A stretch of DNA of 64,000 nucleotides, taken from positions 119,341-183,340 of the forward strand of contig NZ_HE611064.1 of the NCBI RefSeq assembly GCF_000285595.1. The letters run 5' to 3'. The DNA comes from Kurthia senegalensis (GTDB taxonomy: Bacteria; Bacillota; Bacilli; Bacillales_A; Planococcaceae). Of this stretch, positions 28,984-39,030 are shown piece by piece. Every line of letters starts with the position of its first letter. Within the stretch, counting starts at the first letter, position 1. A model generated the notes under the pieces. The model saw nothing but the letters and a program-made list of their open reading frames with translations, did not search any database and was not told where the DNA came from. Made by a program: the position numbers and the translations under genes.

Positions 28984-29789
28984 GTGAATAACATATTATT
29001 TTACGGAGCAGGTTCCATCGCAGAAGCGATTATTCATGGTCTTGCGAAAAAATCATTTATTCGAAATGAAAATATTTTCGTTACGAACAAGCAAAACAAA
29101 GCAAAAATCCAAACATTGCATACGACATACGGAGTAACACCCGTCGAAAATTTAGAAACGACGATTCAACAGTCCGACTTAATTATTTTAGCGATGAAAC
29201 CGAAAGATGTAGCGGAAGCACTCGAAAAAATCAAAAAGGTGATTCAACCGAATACACCGATTTTATCTATTGTAGCGGGATACAGTATGGATTCGATTGC
29301 GAAAATCGTTCAAAACCGCCCACTCATTCGTATGATGCCAAATACGTCTGCACAAATTGGTCAAAGTACGACGGGTGTTGCTTTTAACGAAGCCGTGACA
29401 AATAACTTAAAAAAGAAATCCAGATGTTATTGCAAACGTTCGGAACTGTCGTCGAAGTGCAAGAAGATCAATTGCATGCCGTTACCGCTCTTTCAGGAAG
29501 TGGCCCTGCTTACTTTTACTATGTCGTCGAAGCGATGAAAGAAGCAGGACTTGCATATGGGTTAACGAGTGATGTTGTTGACCAATTAATAGTTGAAACG
29601 ATGGCGGGTGCTGCCGAAATGTTAAAACAAGTAGACGAAGAGCCTGCAACACTTCGCAAAAAAATTACGAGTCCAGGCGGTACAACAGCTGCTGGGATTG
29701 CCGCTTTACAACAATTTGATGTCAAGCAAGCGTTTATTGAATGCGTCGATGCTGCTGAGAAAAAATCACGCGACCTTGCGAATAGCTAG
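28984..29789 (+). CDS. proC: Pyrroline-5-carboxylate reductase (frameshifted in a poly-A run)
   Basis: GTG start behind AGGAGG. The N-terminal part has the GAGSIAEAIIHGL NADP fold and ILAMKPKDV. The second frame has the family signature ALSGSGPAYFYYVVEAM and SPGGTTAAGI. A run of six A at 29409-29414 shifts the frame; a seventh A joins ..NNLKKEIQMLLQTFG.. into a 268-residue protein of normal length. It makes proline from pyrroline-5-carboxylate and is unlinked to proBA at 45.8-48.2 kb. Probably intact in the cell. Confidence 0.92.
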
Positions 29790-29801
29790 AGATTCATTAA
29801 A

Positions 29802-29852
29802 AAACACGTTCAAAAGAAGGAACCCGTATGAGTGCTTCTTTTGAACGTGTTT
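29802..29852. terminator. Bidirectional terminator between proC and sbcC
   Basis: Long hairpin with AAACACGTTCAAAAGAAG paired to its complement, with A/T tracts on both sides; serves both convergent genes. Confidence 0.9.
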
Positions 29853-29867
29853 TTATTTTTACGTATA

Positions 29868-32800
29868 TTACTGAATATGAAACGTAGCGTGACTATATCC
29901 TTCACTTTGTTTTTTCACTTCAAGAACTGCTGGGATCGCTTCTTTCAATCCTCGAACATGTGAAATAACCCCAATCATTCGACCAGATTTTTGTAAATCT
30001 ACGAGCGTGTCGATTGCTTTGTTTAACGCTTCATCATCTAGCGTTCCGAATCCTTCATCAATAAACATCATATCCATTTGCATTTGCCCTTGGCTACTTT
30101 GAATAATATCACTGATTCCAAGTGCTAAACAAAGAGAGGCATTGAATTTCTCACCGCCAGACATCGTTTTGACGTCGCGTTCTAATCCGGTATAGGCATC
30201 GTATACGTCCAACCCGAGACCACTTTGCTTCCCTCTCGCTTCTAAACGGTCACTTCGGCGTAATTCAAATTGTCCATTTGATAATTTCCGTAATCGAATA
30301 TTTGCCGCTTCAATAATTTGCTCTAAATACTCAATTTGTAAATACCGTTCAAAAGACATTTTTTGACGATTTTGACCGCGAAGTAAATCGTATACGTGTA
30401 CGATTTCTGTCGCTTTTGCCGTCAGCTGTTGGATTTTCTCTACCATCTCTGTCACTTGTTGTTCAAAATGCTTGAAATCCTTCACTTGTTGAACACTATG
30501 CGCGAGAGAATCATTTGCGGCCACTACCTTTTCTTTTACATGCGCTGCTTCTGTTTGCAATACCGTTACGTCCACACGTTCTTTCCCTTCGTAAACAGCT
30601 AAAGCAGTTAGTTGATTTTTGACCGAATAACTTTGTTGTTCATACGATTCATATGTCGTTTTAAACGTCTCATATTGCGGAATTTGACGTTTAATTTCTT
30701 GATAATGTGCTCCATCACGAAATTGTTGCAGCACACGCTCTTGGAAAGACTGAAGCGCGACTTGTAATCGTTCTTCTGTTTCTGTTGCTTGTGTTCGGCG
30801 ATTTATAACGTTCGTTTCACAAATGACGAATTGATTTTTCGCTTGTTGAAGTGCATCTGTTGCACGCTCAACCGTTTGCTCAATCGCCTTTTGTTCCATT
30901 TCTAAGCGCTGAATCTCTTTTGTCAGTTGATCTTTCGACGTATAATTTTCAGGCAATTTTTGAAGTAAATCGTCTAAACGTGCACGATTTGCCGCGACGC
31001 GTTGCTGCAATTCATATACGTGTTGTTCTACTTGCTTACATCGTTGTTCGTTCACTTCTATATGTGACGCCATCTCATCTAAAGTACGTCGGTCGACTAC
31101 GAGTTGTTGCTGTTTCGTTTTTAAATGCCCCACTCGTTGCTCTAATTGTTTCACTTGCGTAACATCATACGGTTCGCTCAAGTCAATCCCTAATTGAATA
31201 CATTGCTGTTCCACTTGTCGTACGGTCGTTTCACTACTTTCATACGAGGCTTTCACACGATAAAACGCATTTTGGCGCGTATCTAATTGCATTTTCGCTC
31301 GTTCAAATTCTTGCTCATCAAATGAAACGACTTCTTTTTGTGATAAATCGTGATGTGAAGAACCACAAACAGGACATGGCTCGCCTTCTACTAACTCTTG
31401 AGCTAAAACGAACGCTTGATTTGAAAGCCAACTCGCTCGAAGTTGTTCATAATGCGCCGAGGCTTCTTTGTACAACTCGTCTGACTGCAGGACTTCTTGG
31501 CGCATCGAGTTGAATGTCTGATTCGCTGTCATCCATCGTTCCATTTGTTGAACATTTTGCATTTCTTTATACAAGTTTTCTTGTAACGACGGAAGAGAAG
31601 CCACTTCTTCTTCTATTTGTCGAATCGCTTGTTGCTTCTCATTACGCACACGACGAGCTTCTTCAAGTACGTGGCGTTCTTTTATGAGTTTCTCTTCCAT
31701 TTGCTGTTGCTCTGTTTGTAGGACTACTTGTTCAGATTGTAATTGCTGCAGTTGCTCAAAAAGAGGGAGTAGCGGGACTAATGCTCTCAACTCACGTTCT
31801 AAATGCGGAATTTGTTCTTTCGCTGTCATCGCTTGCTCGTAACGTTGTTGTTGTTCGTTCAGTCGTGTTACCGCTTGTTCTTTTTCTGTTTCAAGCGTTT
31901 GAATGAGTGTCTGTAATTTCGTCAGCTGTTGCTTTTCTTTTTTATACTGTTCATCATACGGCGTAATTTTTTCCGCATAGGTAATTAATTGCACCGTATG
32001 TTTCAAATGTTCCATCGCTTCTTTTTCACGCGCTAATTGTTTCGCTTGTCTTTTGAGTGCTTGTAGTTGATCAATTTGTTCATTCAATGATTCGGCTTGT
32101 CCGAGTGCTTGCATTTTCTCATCATAATGCGTCGATAACTCACGCACACGCTTTTCTAAATTAGGAATAGTTTCTTCAACAAATTGTCGTTCTACTGCCA
32201 TTGCATTTTTCAGTTGTGCATTCGTAAAATCATTTTGTTGAAAAACAGATGCAAGTTCACTCTCCTCGCGTAACACGATGTTTTGTTGGATCGTATGATA
32301 CAGTTGCTGTTCCATTAATTGCGCTTCGTCTAATTGTTTTTGTGCATCATTTCTTTTTTCTTTTAATCCTTCGACAATTTTTCCGTACTTCATCGTCTTA
32401 AACAACTTACGTAAAATTTCTTCTTTGTTTTCTGTATCAGACGTTAATAACTTTTGGAATTCCCCTTGTGGTAGCATGACAATTTGTTTAAATTGTTCTT
32501 TCGTAAGCCCTAATAATTGTTGGATTTTTTCGGCAATGTCCGTTGCTTTTTGTTGGTCAACGAGCGGTATTTCTTGACCATCAATGATTTCGTACAATTC
32601 GACTTTACCAGGTGTTTCACTTTTATTGCCTGCTTTTTTGTACGGCAATTGTCTGAAAATACGATACAATTTTTGTTGAATTTCAAATTGTAATTCAACA
32701 GTCGTCGCTACGTCCTCTTCTGCAAATTGACTACGTAAATTTCTTGCTTCTTGCCGGTCCTCTCCACTCGCTGTGCCGTACAACGCATATAAAAGTGCAT

Positions 32801-32936
32801 CAAAAATTGTCGTTTTCCCAGCACCTGTCGCCCCAGAAATGACGAATAATCGCTGTTCTCCTAACAGACGAAAATCAATTGTTTCACAATTTTTATACGG
32901 ACCAAACGCCGTCATTTTTAAGAGTTTTGGTTGCAT
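29868..32936 (-). CDS. sbcC: Exonuclease SbcC (Rad50-like ATPase)
   Basis: 1022 residues. Walker A GATGAGKTT (35-43), two long coiled coils rich in Gln/Glu separated by the zinc hook CPVC (about residue 520), then the ABC signature TMSGGEKFNAS (about 930) and Walker B MMFIDEGFGTLD (about 958). With SbcD it forms the SMC-like nuclease that opens hairpins and processes DNA ends. It overlaps sbcD by 19 bases, and AAGGAGG lies within the sbcD end. Confidence 0.96.
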   Translation of the reverse strand: MQPKLLKMTAFGPYKNCETIDFRLLGEQRLFVISGATGAGKTTIFDALLYALYGTASGEDRQEARNLRSQFAEEDVATTVELQFEIQQKLYRIFRQLPYKKAGNKSETPGKVELYEIIDGQEIPLVDQQKATDIAEKIQQLLGLTKEQFKQIVMLPQGEFQKLLTSDTENKEEILRKLFKTMKYGKIVEGLKEKRNDAQKQLDEAQLMEQQLYHTIQQNIVLREESELASVFQQNDFTNAQLKNAMAVERQFVEETIPNLEKRVRELSTHYDEKMQALGQAESLNEQIDQLQALKRQAKQLAREKEAMEHLKHTVQLITYAEKITPYDEQYKKEKQQLTKLQTLIQTLETEKEQAVTRLNEQQQRYEQAMTAKEQIPHLERELRALVPLLPLFEQLQQLQSEQVVLQTEQQQMEEKLIKERHVLEEARRVRNEKQQAIRQIEEEVASLPSLQENLYKEMQNVQQMERWMTANQTFNSMRQEVLQSDELYKEASAHYEQLRASWLSNQAFVLAQELVEGEPCPVCGSSHHDLSQKEVVSFDEQEFERAKMQLDTRQNAFYRVKASYESSETTVRQVEQQCIQLGIDLSEPYDVTQVKQLEQRVGHLKTKQQQLVVDRRTLDEMASHIEVNEQRCKQVEQHVYELQQRVAANRARLDDLLQKLPENYTSKDQLTKEIQRLEMEQKAIEQTVERATDALQQAKNQFVICETNVINRRTQATETEERLQVALQSFQERVLQQFRDGAHYQEIKRQIPQYETFKTTYESYEQQSYSVKNQLTALAVYEGKERVDVTVLQTEAAHVKEKVVAANDSLAHSVQQVKDFKHFEQQVTEMVEKIQQLTAKATEIVHVYDLLRGQNRQKMSFERYLQIEYLEQIIEAANIRLRKLSNGQFELRRSDRLEARGKQSGLGLDVYDAYTGLERDVKTMSGGEKFNASLCLALGISDIIQSSQGQMQMDMMFIDEGFGTLDDEALNKAIDTLVDLQKSGRMIGVISHVRGLKEAIPAVLEVKKQSEGYSHATFHIQ

Positions 32937-34093
32937 GATGCACTGCCTCCTTCACGTTCACTTTGTAATTGCTCTTCTAATAGTTGTTCAAACAGTGCTT
33001 TTATCGATGGAGATACGTCTTTTTGCTCCATTTCTTTATAAAAAGCTTCAAACAACTCCGTATCACTCATTTGTTGTTTTTGAACATTATTTTTTGTATC
33101 GTCCCGTTCTAAATAAACCATTTTACGCGTCACATGCATCGCATTCGGATACACTTTACGAACTTTTTCCATTGGAGATAAAACTGGTTGTTCGTCTAAT
33201 AACGTAACAAATACATAATCTTCATTTCGCTCATGCGTTAATAAATCCGCCATTGTCGCTTCAATCGAACGCATATCTCGCTTCGGCATAAGTAAATTCT
33301 TTTGCACAGTACATTGCTCAGACGACAATTCAATGACTAAATAGCCTTTCTTATGCTTTTGCTCTGAAATAGAATATTTTAAAGGTGATCCTGCATAGTG
33401 TATTTTTTCATCTAATACGAAATGCGCACCGTGTAAATGTCCGAATGCCGCATAATCAAATGGCATAAATAAGGCCGCATCAATACATTCGGTCCCCCCA
33501 ATGGATAAAGGACGTTCCCCTTCGCTATCATTTTCAAGCTGTTCGCCGCCTTTTGTAACAAATGCATGCCCGACAAATACGTTACGAATAGACGGGTCCA
33601 TTTTTTCTGTGATCGATGCGATAATTCTCTCCATCGCTTGTTGATGCGTTCGAATCGTATCATCTTCAAATTCAAAGCGAACTTCTGAAGGGTCCATAAA
33701 AGGCACCGGCCAAAAATCAACTAATCCTTCCGCATCTTTTAATCGAATAGCTTGGCTATCTTGATGCCATTTCCCGACCATATGTAAACCACTTTTCTCC
33801 ATTAATGAAGAAGCAAAATCAATTCGACTCGCACTATCATGATTCCCCGCAATAGCAATGACCGGAATACCGAGCGTCAAAACAAGCTCATTCAATGTAT
33901 CATCTAATAGTTGCACCGCTTCTGTCGGCGGAATAGAACGATCATATAAGTCTCCTGCCACGAGAATCACATCAGGTTGAATATCTTTCATCTCATCTAT
34001 AAATTTACGTAAAATATATCGTTGATCTTCTGTCATATAAATGCCTTGCACGAGCTTTCCTAAATGCCAGTCTGCCGTATGTACGATTTTCAT
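32918..34093 (-). CDS. sbcD: Exonuclease SbcD (Mre11-like nuclease)
   Basis: 391 residues. Calcineurin-like phosphoesterase motifs in order: HTADWHLGK (about 5-13), VAGDLYD (about 45-51), AGNHDS (about 79-84) and FGHLHGAH (about 215-222), which bind the two metals. It is the nuclease partner of SbcC in double-strand break and hairpin processing. It is the first gene of the sbcDC pair. Confidence 0.96.
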   Translation of the reverse strand: MKIVHTADWHLGKLVQGIYMTEDQRYILRKFIDEMKDIQPDVILVAGDLYDRSIPPTEAVQLLDDTLNELVLTLGIPVIAIAGNHDSASRIDFASSLMEKSGLHMVGKWHQDSQAIRLKDAEGLVDFWPVPFMDPSEVRFEFEDDTIRTHQQAMERIIASITEKMDPSIRNVFVGHAFVTKGGEQLENDSEGERPLSIGGTECIDAALFMPFDYAAFGHLHGAHFVLDEKIHYAGSPLKYSISEQKHKKGYLVIELSSEQCTVQKNLLMPKRDMRSIEATMADLLTHERNEDYVFVTLLDEQPVLSPMEKVRKVYPNAMHVTRKMVYLERDDTKNNVQKQQMSDTELFEAFYKEMEQKDVSPSIKALFEQLLEEQLQSEREGGSASCNQNS

Positions 34094-34130
34094 ATAAATT
34101 ACCTCCTATATATGTATTATAACAAGAAAA

Positions 34131-34168
34131 ACCTGTCGAGTAGAAAGTTCACTTTCTACCAGACAGGT
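34131..34168 (-). terminator. Terminator of the NSS transporter gene
   Basis: Two-tier hairpin: ACCTGTC/GACAGGT outside and TAGAAAGT/ACTTTCTA inside, with a T-rich tail on the minus strand. Confidence 0.82.
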
Positions 34169-34177
34169 TCCATTCAT

Positions 34178-35509
34178 TTAAAACATTCCTTTGTATAAAA
34201 CAAACGCAATCACAACCGGTACGACGTACGTCATAAGGGTGCGCCAAATCGTGTAGTACGTTTTAGAAATATGACTGCCACTGAAAAATTCTTTTTCAAT
34301 AACTTTTTTATCTACTTTATGCACGATAAACAATGCAATTAATAAGTTTCCAAGTGGCAACAAAATATTGCTGACTAAATGATCCGTCGCATCAAATATC
34401 GTTTGACCAAATATCGTAAAATCACTTAATGTTGAATAAGAAAGTGCTGCTGGAATAGCTGCTGCAAAAATGACAACACCTAGTACCCACGTAATACGTT
34501 TCCGAGCATTCGGCACTTTTTCTTCGACTGCAGCGACGATAATTTCGTACAAGCTAAAGCTAGACGTTAATGTCGCAAATAAAAACAGCAATAAGAAAAT
34601 CGCAAAGAATACTTCACCGAATGGCATATGTCCGAATACAGACGGCAGCACGACAAAAAGAAGACCCGGTCCATACGTCGGTTCAAACCCTCCCGCAAAC
34701 ACTGCTGGAAAAATTGCGAGACCTGCTAATAAAGAAACGACGATATTCATAATGACAACAGAGCTCGCCGCACTCGGCAAACTTTCTTCCTTTTTCAAGT
34801 AAGAACTGTACGTCACCATACATGAAAAACCGACTGCTAGTGCGAAGAACGATTGCCCTAACGCATACAATACGCCTTCCCCTGTAATTTTTGTAAAATC
34901 AGGTTGTAAAAAGAAACGTACACCTTCCATCGCACCGTCTAACGTTAAAGAACGGACGACTAAAATGATGAAAAATATAAAAAGCAAAGGCATCATAAAT
35001 TTATTTGCTTTTTCAATACCATTTTGAACACCTAAAGAAATAATCAATACGTTGAACAGCGTAAACAAAGCGACACCTATAATCGTCATTGATGGACTAC
35101 CTGTAACTTGACCGAACAATACGTCCGGTGGTGTAGAAGAAATCGCTGTTCCTGTCAGTGCTTTGATCGTATAAAGTAAAATCCAACCACCGACAACGCT
35201 ATAAAATGATAGTAATAAGAAACAACCAACGACGCCCAGTTTCCCAATCCAAGCAGTCACGGATTTCGGTGCAAGTTTTTTATATGCTGATACAGCTTCT
35301 TTTTGTGTACTTCTACCGATTAAAAATTCTGCAATTAACATCGGTAAACCAATTAATAACGTAAAAATGACAAATAGTAAAAAAAATGCGCCCCCACCAT
35401 TTTGTCCTGTTTCGTATGGCATTTTCCAAATCGCTCCAAGCCCAATTGCGGCACCTGCTGAAGCTAAAATGAAGCCGAGTTTCGTCGACCATTGCCCTTT
35501 TTCTTGCAT
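34178..35509 (-). CDS. Sodium-dependent transporter, neurotransmitter:sodium symporter (NSS) family
   Basis: 443 residues, about 11-12 membrane helices of the LeuT fold. TM1 contains the unwound ion/substrate region SAGAAIGLGAIWKMPY (about residues 17-32), followed by NGGGAFFLLF, matching the NSS signature. Bacterial members import amino acids such as Trp, Tyr or Met with sodium; the substrate here is not evident. The start is preceded by GGAGGAG-like sequence. It is monocistronic with its own terminator. Confidence 0.92.
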   Translation of the reverse strand: MQEKGQWSTKLGFILASAGAAIGLGAIWKMPYETGQNGGGAFFLLFVIFTLLIGLPMLIAEFLIGRSTQKEAVSAYKKLAPKSVTAWIGKLGVVGCFLLLSFYSVVGGWILLYTIKALTGTAISSTPPDVLFGQVTGSPSMTIIGVALFTLFNVLIISLGVQNGIEKANKFMMPLLFIFFIILVVRSLTLDGAMEGVRFFLQPDFTKITGEGVLYALGQSFFALAVGFSCMVTYSSYLKKEESLPSAASSVVIMNIVVSLLAGLAIFPAVFAGGFEPTYGPGLLFVVLPSVFGHMPFGEVFFAIFLLLFLFATLTSSFSLYEIIVAAVEEKVPNARKRITWVLGVVIFAAAIPAALSYSTLSDFTIFGQTIFDATDHLVSNILLPLGNLLIALFIVHKVDKKVIEKEFFSGSHISKTYYTIWRTLMTYVVPVVIAFVLYKGMF

Positions 35510-35641
35510 AAAAACTCCTCCAAACTCTGCTCTACCGATAAAATCGGATTCGTCTTAATGTACGAAGCTTTCTCCATACGCAAACGAATACCGTTATTCT
35601 ACCATAAAAAAAGCATTCATTTGATTCAGTTTCGTGAAATT

Positions 35642-36058
35642 TTATGCTTTCTTCGGTAAAATCATTAAAGAAGACACCGTATCGCCTACAAGTTTTCCAT
35701 TTTGTTCGATTTCTACTTCTGCATACATAATAGAACGTCCTTTTCGTTTAATCGTCGCATGGAAAAGTGCCGTCCCGATGAAAAGTGGTTTATGAAACGT
35801 CGTTTGTAAATTAATGCTCGAATAGCCTTGGTCCGCGTCGACGAGAAGTGCGCCTGCATAACCAATCGCAACGTCTGCTACAGCGGCAGTAAATCCTCCG
35901 AGTGCAATGCCTGCTCTATTTAAATGTTGTGACTCAATCGTCCACTCACACGTCACTTTTCCATTTGCTAAATCTCCTGAAACGACTTTCACCCCAAGTA
36001 ATTTTTCACATTCTGGTATGTCAATTTTCCCTTCAATCACATCTTGTATCGTCGTCAT
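35642..36058 (-). CDS. PaaI-like hotdog-fold thioesterase
   Basis: About 138 residues. Hotdog fold with the helix motif GGFTAAVADVAIGYAGAL (about residues 52-69) and the strand SINLQTTFHKPLFIGT typical of PaaI/YigI acyl-CoA thioesterases. The open frame extends to 36169, but GAGGGG precedes the ATG at 36058 and the upstream extension has no family resemblance. A weak GCAT/ATGC hairpin and T run follow the stop. Substrate unknown. Confidence 0.85.
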   Translation of the reverse strand: MTTIQDVIEGKIDIPECEKLLGVKVVSGDLANGKVTCEWTIESQHLNRAGIALGGFTAAVADVAIGYAGALLVDADQGYSSINLQTTFHKPLFIGTALFHATIKRKGRSIMYAEVEIEQNGKLVGDTVSSLMILPKKA

Positions 36059-36209
36059 AAAAATCCCCTCTTTCTCTTTTATACTATTATATGCTCGAAT
36101 AAGTAAAATTGCACTAAAAAATGAATAACTATTCACTAATGTTTTAAAAATAAGGAGCCTTCGAGCCAACTCAAAAAGTTCGTTACTTATTCAACTAAAT
36201 AAAAAACAA

Positions 36210-36239
36210 AAATGACGCTACGTATTGGCAGCGTCATTT
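36210..36239 (-). terminator. Terminator of the carboxylesterase gene
   Basis: AAATGACGCT/AGCGTCATTT hairpin followed by a long T-rich tract on the minus strand, 45 bases after the stop. Confidence 0.88.
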
Positions 36240-36283
36240 CTATATTGAAAGATAAGTTGTTCTCATCTCATACAATTTTTCAA

Positions 36284-37060
36284 TTAAATCGTTGCGACTT
36301 GTTTTTGAACAGCTGGTTCTGACCAAGCTAATGTGTCTAAAAACTTCGCCGTATCCGCGAATACTTGTTCACGCTCTTTACCGAGTGTAATAATATGTCC
36401 TGAATTGTTGTACCAAATTAATTCTTTTTCAGGTGTTTCTACCGTATCAAAAATAAATGGTGCGCTTTGTTGATACAAAATATCGTCTAATTTTCCTTGT
36501 AAAACAAGTGTCGGTGTATGAATATCTTCAATTTCTTCACTCGTATGTTGAATTAATTTTTGTACTTCTGTTAATGCAGAACGGTCCAACATCTCAAGTT
36601 CATCTAATTCCATTTCAATTTGAGCTTCTGGTTTTCCTTCTAGACGTTTATACACTTCTGCATATTTATAAAGACGTTCAAATAAACCATCTTTTGAACG
36701 ACGTTTAATCGGTGCACACATAGAAACAACCCCTTTTACCGGGAACTCTGCTCCTACTTTTAGTGTGAATACACCACCCAATGAAATACCTGCGACTGCA
36801 ATTTCGTCGTATCCTAAATCTTTTAAGTGTAAATAACCGCGTGTTACATCTTCCCACCAGTATTTCGCACCATATTTCAAGATTTCTTCCGGATCCACAC
36901 CATGACCACGGTACATCGGTGCATGACAAGTATAGCCTCTTTTATTTAAAAATTGTCCCAATTTTTTCACGTCTTTCGTGCTTCCTGTAAAGCCATGCAA
37001 TAATAATACGGCACGTTTGCCGCCTTCCAATGTAAATGGTTGAGGTGCTAGTAATTTCAT
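36284..37060 (-). CDS. Carboxylesterase / monoacylglycerol-lipase-like alpha/beta hydrolase (Est30 type)
   Basis: 258 residues. Alpha/beta hydrolase with oxyanion segment LLHGFTGSTKD (about 20-30), nucleophile elbow GISLGG (Ser about 93), acid in GKLDDILY and catalytic His in NNSGHIITLG. Length and motifs match the Bacillus/Geobacillus Est30 carboxylesterases that cleave short-chain esters. In many Bacilli it neighbours secG and rnr; here it does not. AGGAGA precedes the ATG. Confidence 0.92.
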   Translation of the reverse strand: MKLLAPQPFTLEGGKRAVLLLHGFTGSTKDVKKLGQFLNKRGYTCHAPMYRGHGVDPEEILKYGAKYWWEDVTRGYLHLKDLGYDEIAVAGISLGGVFTLKVGAEFPVKGVVSMCAPIKRRSKDGLFERLYKYAEVYKRLEGKPEAQIEMELDELEMLDRSALTEVQKLIQHTSEEIEDIHTPTLVLQGKLDDILYQQSAPFIFDTVETPEKELIWYNNSGHIITLGKEREQVFADTAKFLDTLAWSEPAVQKQVATI

Positions 37061-37428
37061 CTACAACGTCTCCTTTTATATTTACCCGTTTTAATATGTC
37101 AATTTTTTATAATATCAAATGTATTTTTTATGAATAAGTTGCACAAATTTTGTACACAACTTTAAGCTACATACACTCTAACACCTTTTATCAATAATGT
37201 ACACAATATAAACCTCAATTTACTTATGCATTTTTGTAATAGGTTTTATACCTTTCAGTCCATCTATAAACCGCGTTATAATAAGGTTTCGTGAAGGTTT
37301 TCACATACTTCACGAACTTTTGATTTTATATTTTCATGAAATTCAATATGAATTTGCGATAAAACTGTTCTGAATTAGAAATTTTACGATAAAACGCTTT
37401 CATTTTTTTGAAAATACGAACAATAAAA
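37061..37428. other. Gene-free interval with an inverted repeat
   Basis: I see no open frame with a ribosome binding site. It holds a TATAAT on the plus strand near 37278 without a good -35, then a perfect 9-base inverted repeat TTCGTGAAG (37288-37296) / CTTCACGAA (37308-37316) followed by CTTTTGATTTT. It could be an operator or the start of a short plus-strand RNA. The rest is AT-rich. Confidence 0.4.
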
Positions 37429-37464
37429 AAAGAAATGCCTCTCATTCTTCAGATACATTTCTTT
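37429..37464 (-). terminator. Terminator after the 37502 gene
   Basis: AAAGAAATG/CATTTCTTT stem with a run of seven T on the minus strand. Confidence 0.65.
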
Positions 37465-37501
37465 CTTTTCTCAAAAAATAATTACTTTTACGCAAATAAA
37501 T

Positions 37502-38020
37502 TTACACATTTATATTTTTTGTTTGCTGTTTGATGCACGTTTCAAAGTCACGATACTGTTGTTGTTGCCTATCTCTCGCTTTTCGATACAACTGTGTAGC
37601 CTCTAGTGCATGAGCATCCGATTGCAAAATGGCTCTCATATACGCCCATTCTTTATTTAAAAATATGTATCGTGCTTCCATATAAGCAATAAACAATTGT
37701 AAACAATCTGCCCCTATATCCGTTTGTTGTTGCTTTAACATCATAATTTCTTTTTGTAAACTTTCGTGAAACTGACGAATTTCGTCTACTAACTGTTCTG
37801 GAAGCTGTTTCGTCTCCACAACTTTCTCTCTTACTTCTTTATGTAAATGTTTTTCAAAAATATCATTTTGAGATCGAATCGAAAATTGTTTGTAGCTTCC
37901 CCATAATTGTTGCTGCAATTCTAAAAAAAGTTGCTTCTCATTACTTAACCTCGAACGTTTTGGTTTCACTACAATGAATAAAATGATGATAATAAGAAAA
38001 ATAATCACGAGCATTTCCAT
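37502..38020 (-). CDS. Membrane-anchored coiled-coil protein of unknown function
   Basis: About 172 residues: an N-terminal hydrophobic anchor (MLVIIFLIIIILFIVV), a basic stop (KPKRSR), then a long polar region rich in Gln, Glu and Lys predicted to form helices or coiled coil. Orientation would be cytoplasmic by the positive-inside rule. AAGGAG lies nine bases before the ATG at 38020; the longer frame to 38050 lacks a site. Family not recognised. Confidence 0.75.
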   Translation of the reverse strand: MEMLVIIFLIIIILFIVVKPKRSRLSNEKQLFLELQQQLWGSYKQFSIRSQNDIFEKHLHKEVREKVVETKQLPEQLVDEIRQFHESLQKEIMMLKQQQTDIGADCLQLFIAYMEARYIFLNKEWAYMRAILQSDAHALEATQLYRKARDRQQQQYRDFETCIKQQTKNINV

Positions 38021-38222
38021 ATTCAAAAGCTCCTTTCCACAGCTAATCAAACAACTCTATTCCATTATAAAATAGGTAACGTATCGTTCGATGTAAATTC
38101 TCTTATTTTTCATACTTTTTTGGAATTATGCATGAATACAACATTTTATGTTCAAAATAACGTTTCCTCCCTCAAACTGTTATATAATAGTTTTACTATT
38201 CCATCTAAAGGGGCAATCAATT

Positions 38223-39020
38223 ATGAAAGTTTCAACAACGAAATTAGAAAAAGAAGATGCAAAAATTGTTTATCAAGAAACAGCTGGACTTGCGATTATT
38301 ACGATTCGTCGCCCACAAGCGAAAAATGCTTTAACAGCCAATATGTGGCAACAATTAAAAGTAATCGCACTTCAAACATTACAAAACCCTAAAAACAAAG
38401 TATTAATGATTCGCGGGTATGGTGAAAATTTCACAGCAGGATCAGACATTAAAGAATTTCATTCGATTTCTTTAGACGAAGCAGAAGCAGCATTTGTCGC
38501 AATGGAAGATACGATTGCGACAATTGAACGTCTCCCGCTTCCTACAATTGCGATTATTAATGGCCCTGCGATGGGTGCCGGATTAGAACTTGCTTTAGCT
38601 TGTGACTTACGAATTGGTTCAGAACAAGCGAAACTAGGCATTCCTGTTGGCAAGTTGGGCATCACACTCAACAATAAATTTGCACAACGTCTCGTACAAC
38701 TCGTCGGTCCTAGTTTAACGAAAGACCTTGTTTTTACAGGGCGTACGTTAAAAATGGAAGAAGCGTACCGCGTCGGTATGCTAAATTATACGTCATCTGT
38801 AGACCAACTAGATCGCTACGCGTTTCGCTTAGGGAAACTTGTCGCCTCTATGTCACCCGCTTCCTTACTAGCTGTCAAACAATCTGTACAGCAATGCAAC
38901 GATTCGGCACCTGATTTATGGACAAGTTCAACACCATTTGTAGACCATCTAGACTTTCCAGAAGGTGTGCGTGCATTTGTTGAAAAACGTCCTGCTCAAT
39001 TTTCGCGAACAATCCGATAA
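38223..39020 (+). CDS. Enoyl-CoA hydratase/isomerase (crotonase) family protein
   Basis: 265 residues. Oxyanion-hole segments FTAGSDIKEFH (about residues 69-79) and GPAMGAGLELALACD (about 116-130) define the crotonase fold. The first catalytic Glu (GLELA) is present. At the second position the family has PE in a segment like GQPEITLG, and here it reads GIPVGKLG, so the second acid is missing. A classical hydratase is therefore less likely than an isomerase, thioesterase or other crotonase activity. AAAGGGG precedes the ATG at 38223; the longer frame from 38148 is not supported. Confidence 0.88.
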   Translation: MKVSTTKLEKEDAKIVYQETAGLAIITIRRPQAKNALTANMWQQLKVIALQTLQNPKNKVLMIRGYGENFTAGSDIKEFHSISLDEAEAAFVAMEDTIATIERLPLPTIAIINGPAMGAGLELALACDLRIGSEQAKLGIPVGKLGITLNNKFAQRLVQLVGPSLTKDLVFTGRTLKMEEAYRVGMLNYTSSVDQLDRYAFRLGKLVASMSPASLLAVKQSVQQCNDSAPDLWTSSTPFVDHLDFPEGVRAFVEKRPAQFSRTIR

Positions 39021-39030
39021 ACAAACATTT

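Noticed and set aside
28984-29789. proC as a true pseudogene
   Set aside because: The only defect is one base in a poly-A run, and the same type of defect recurs in eight other genes. The rest of the protein is well conserved.
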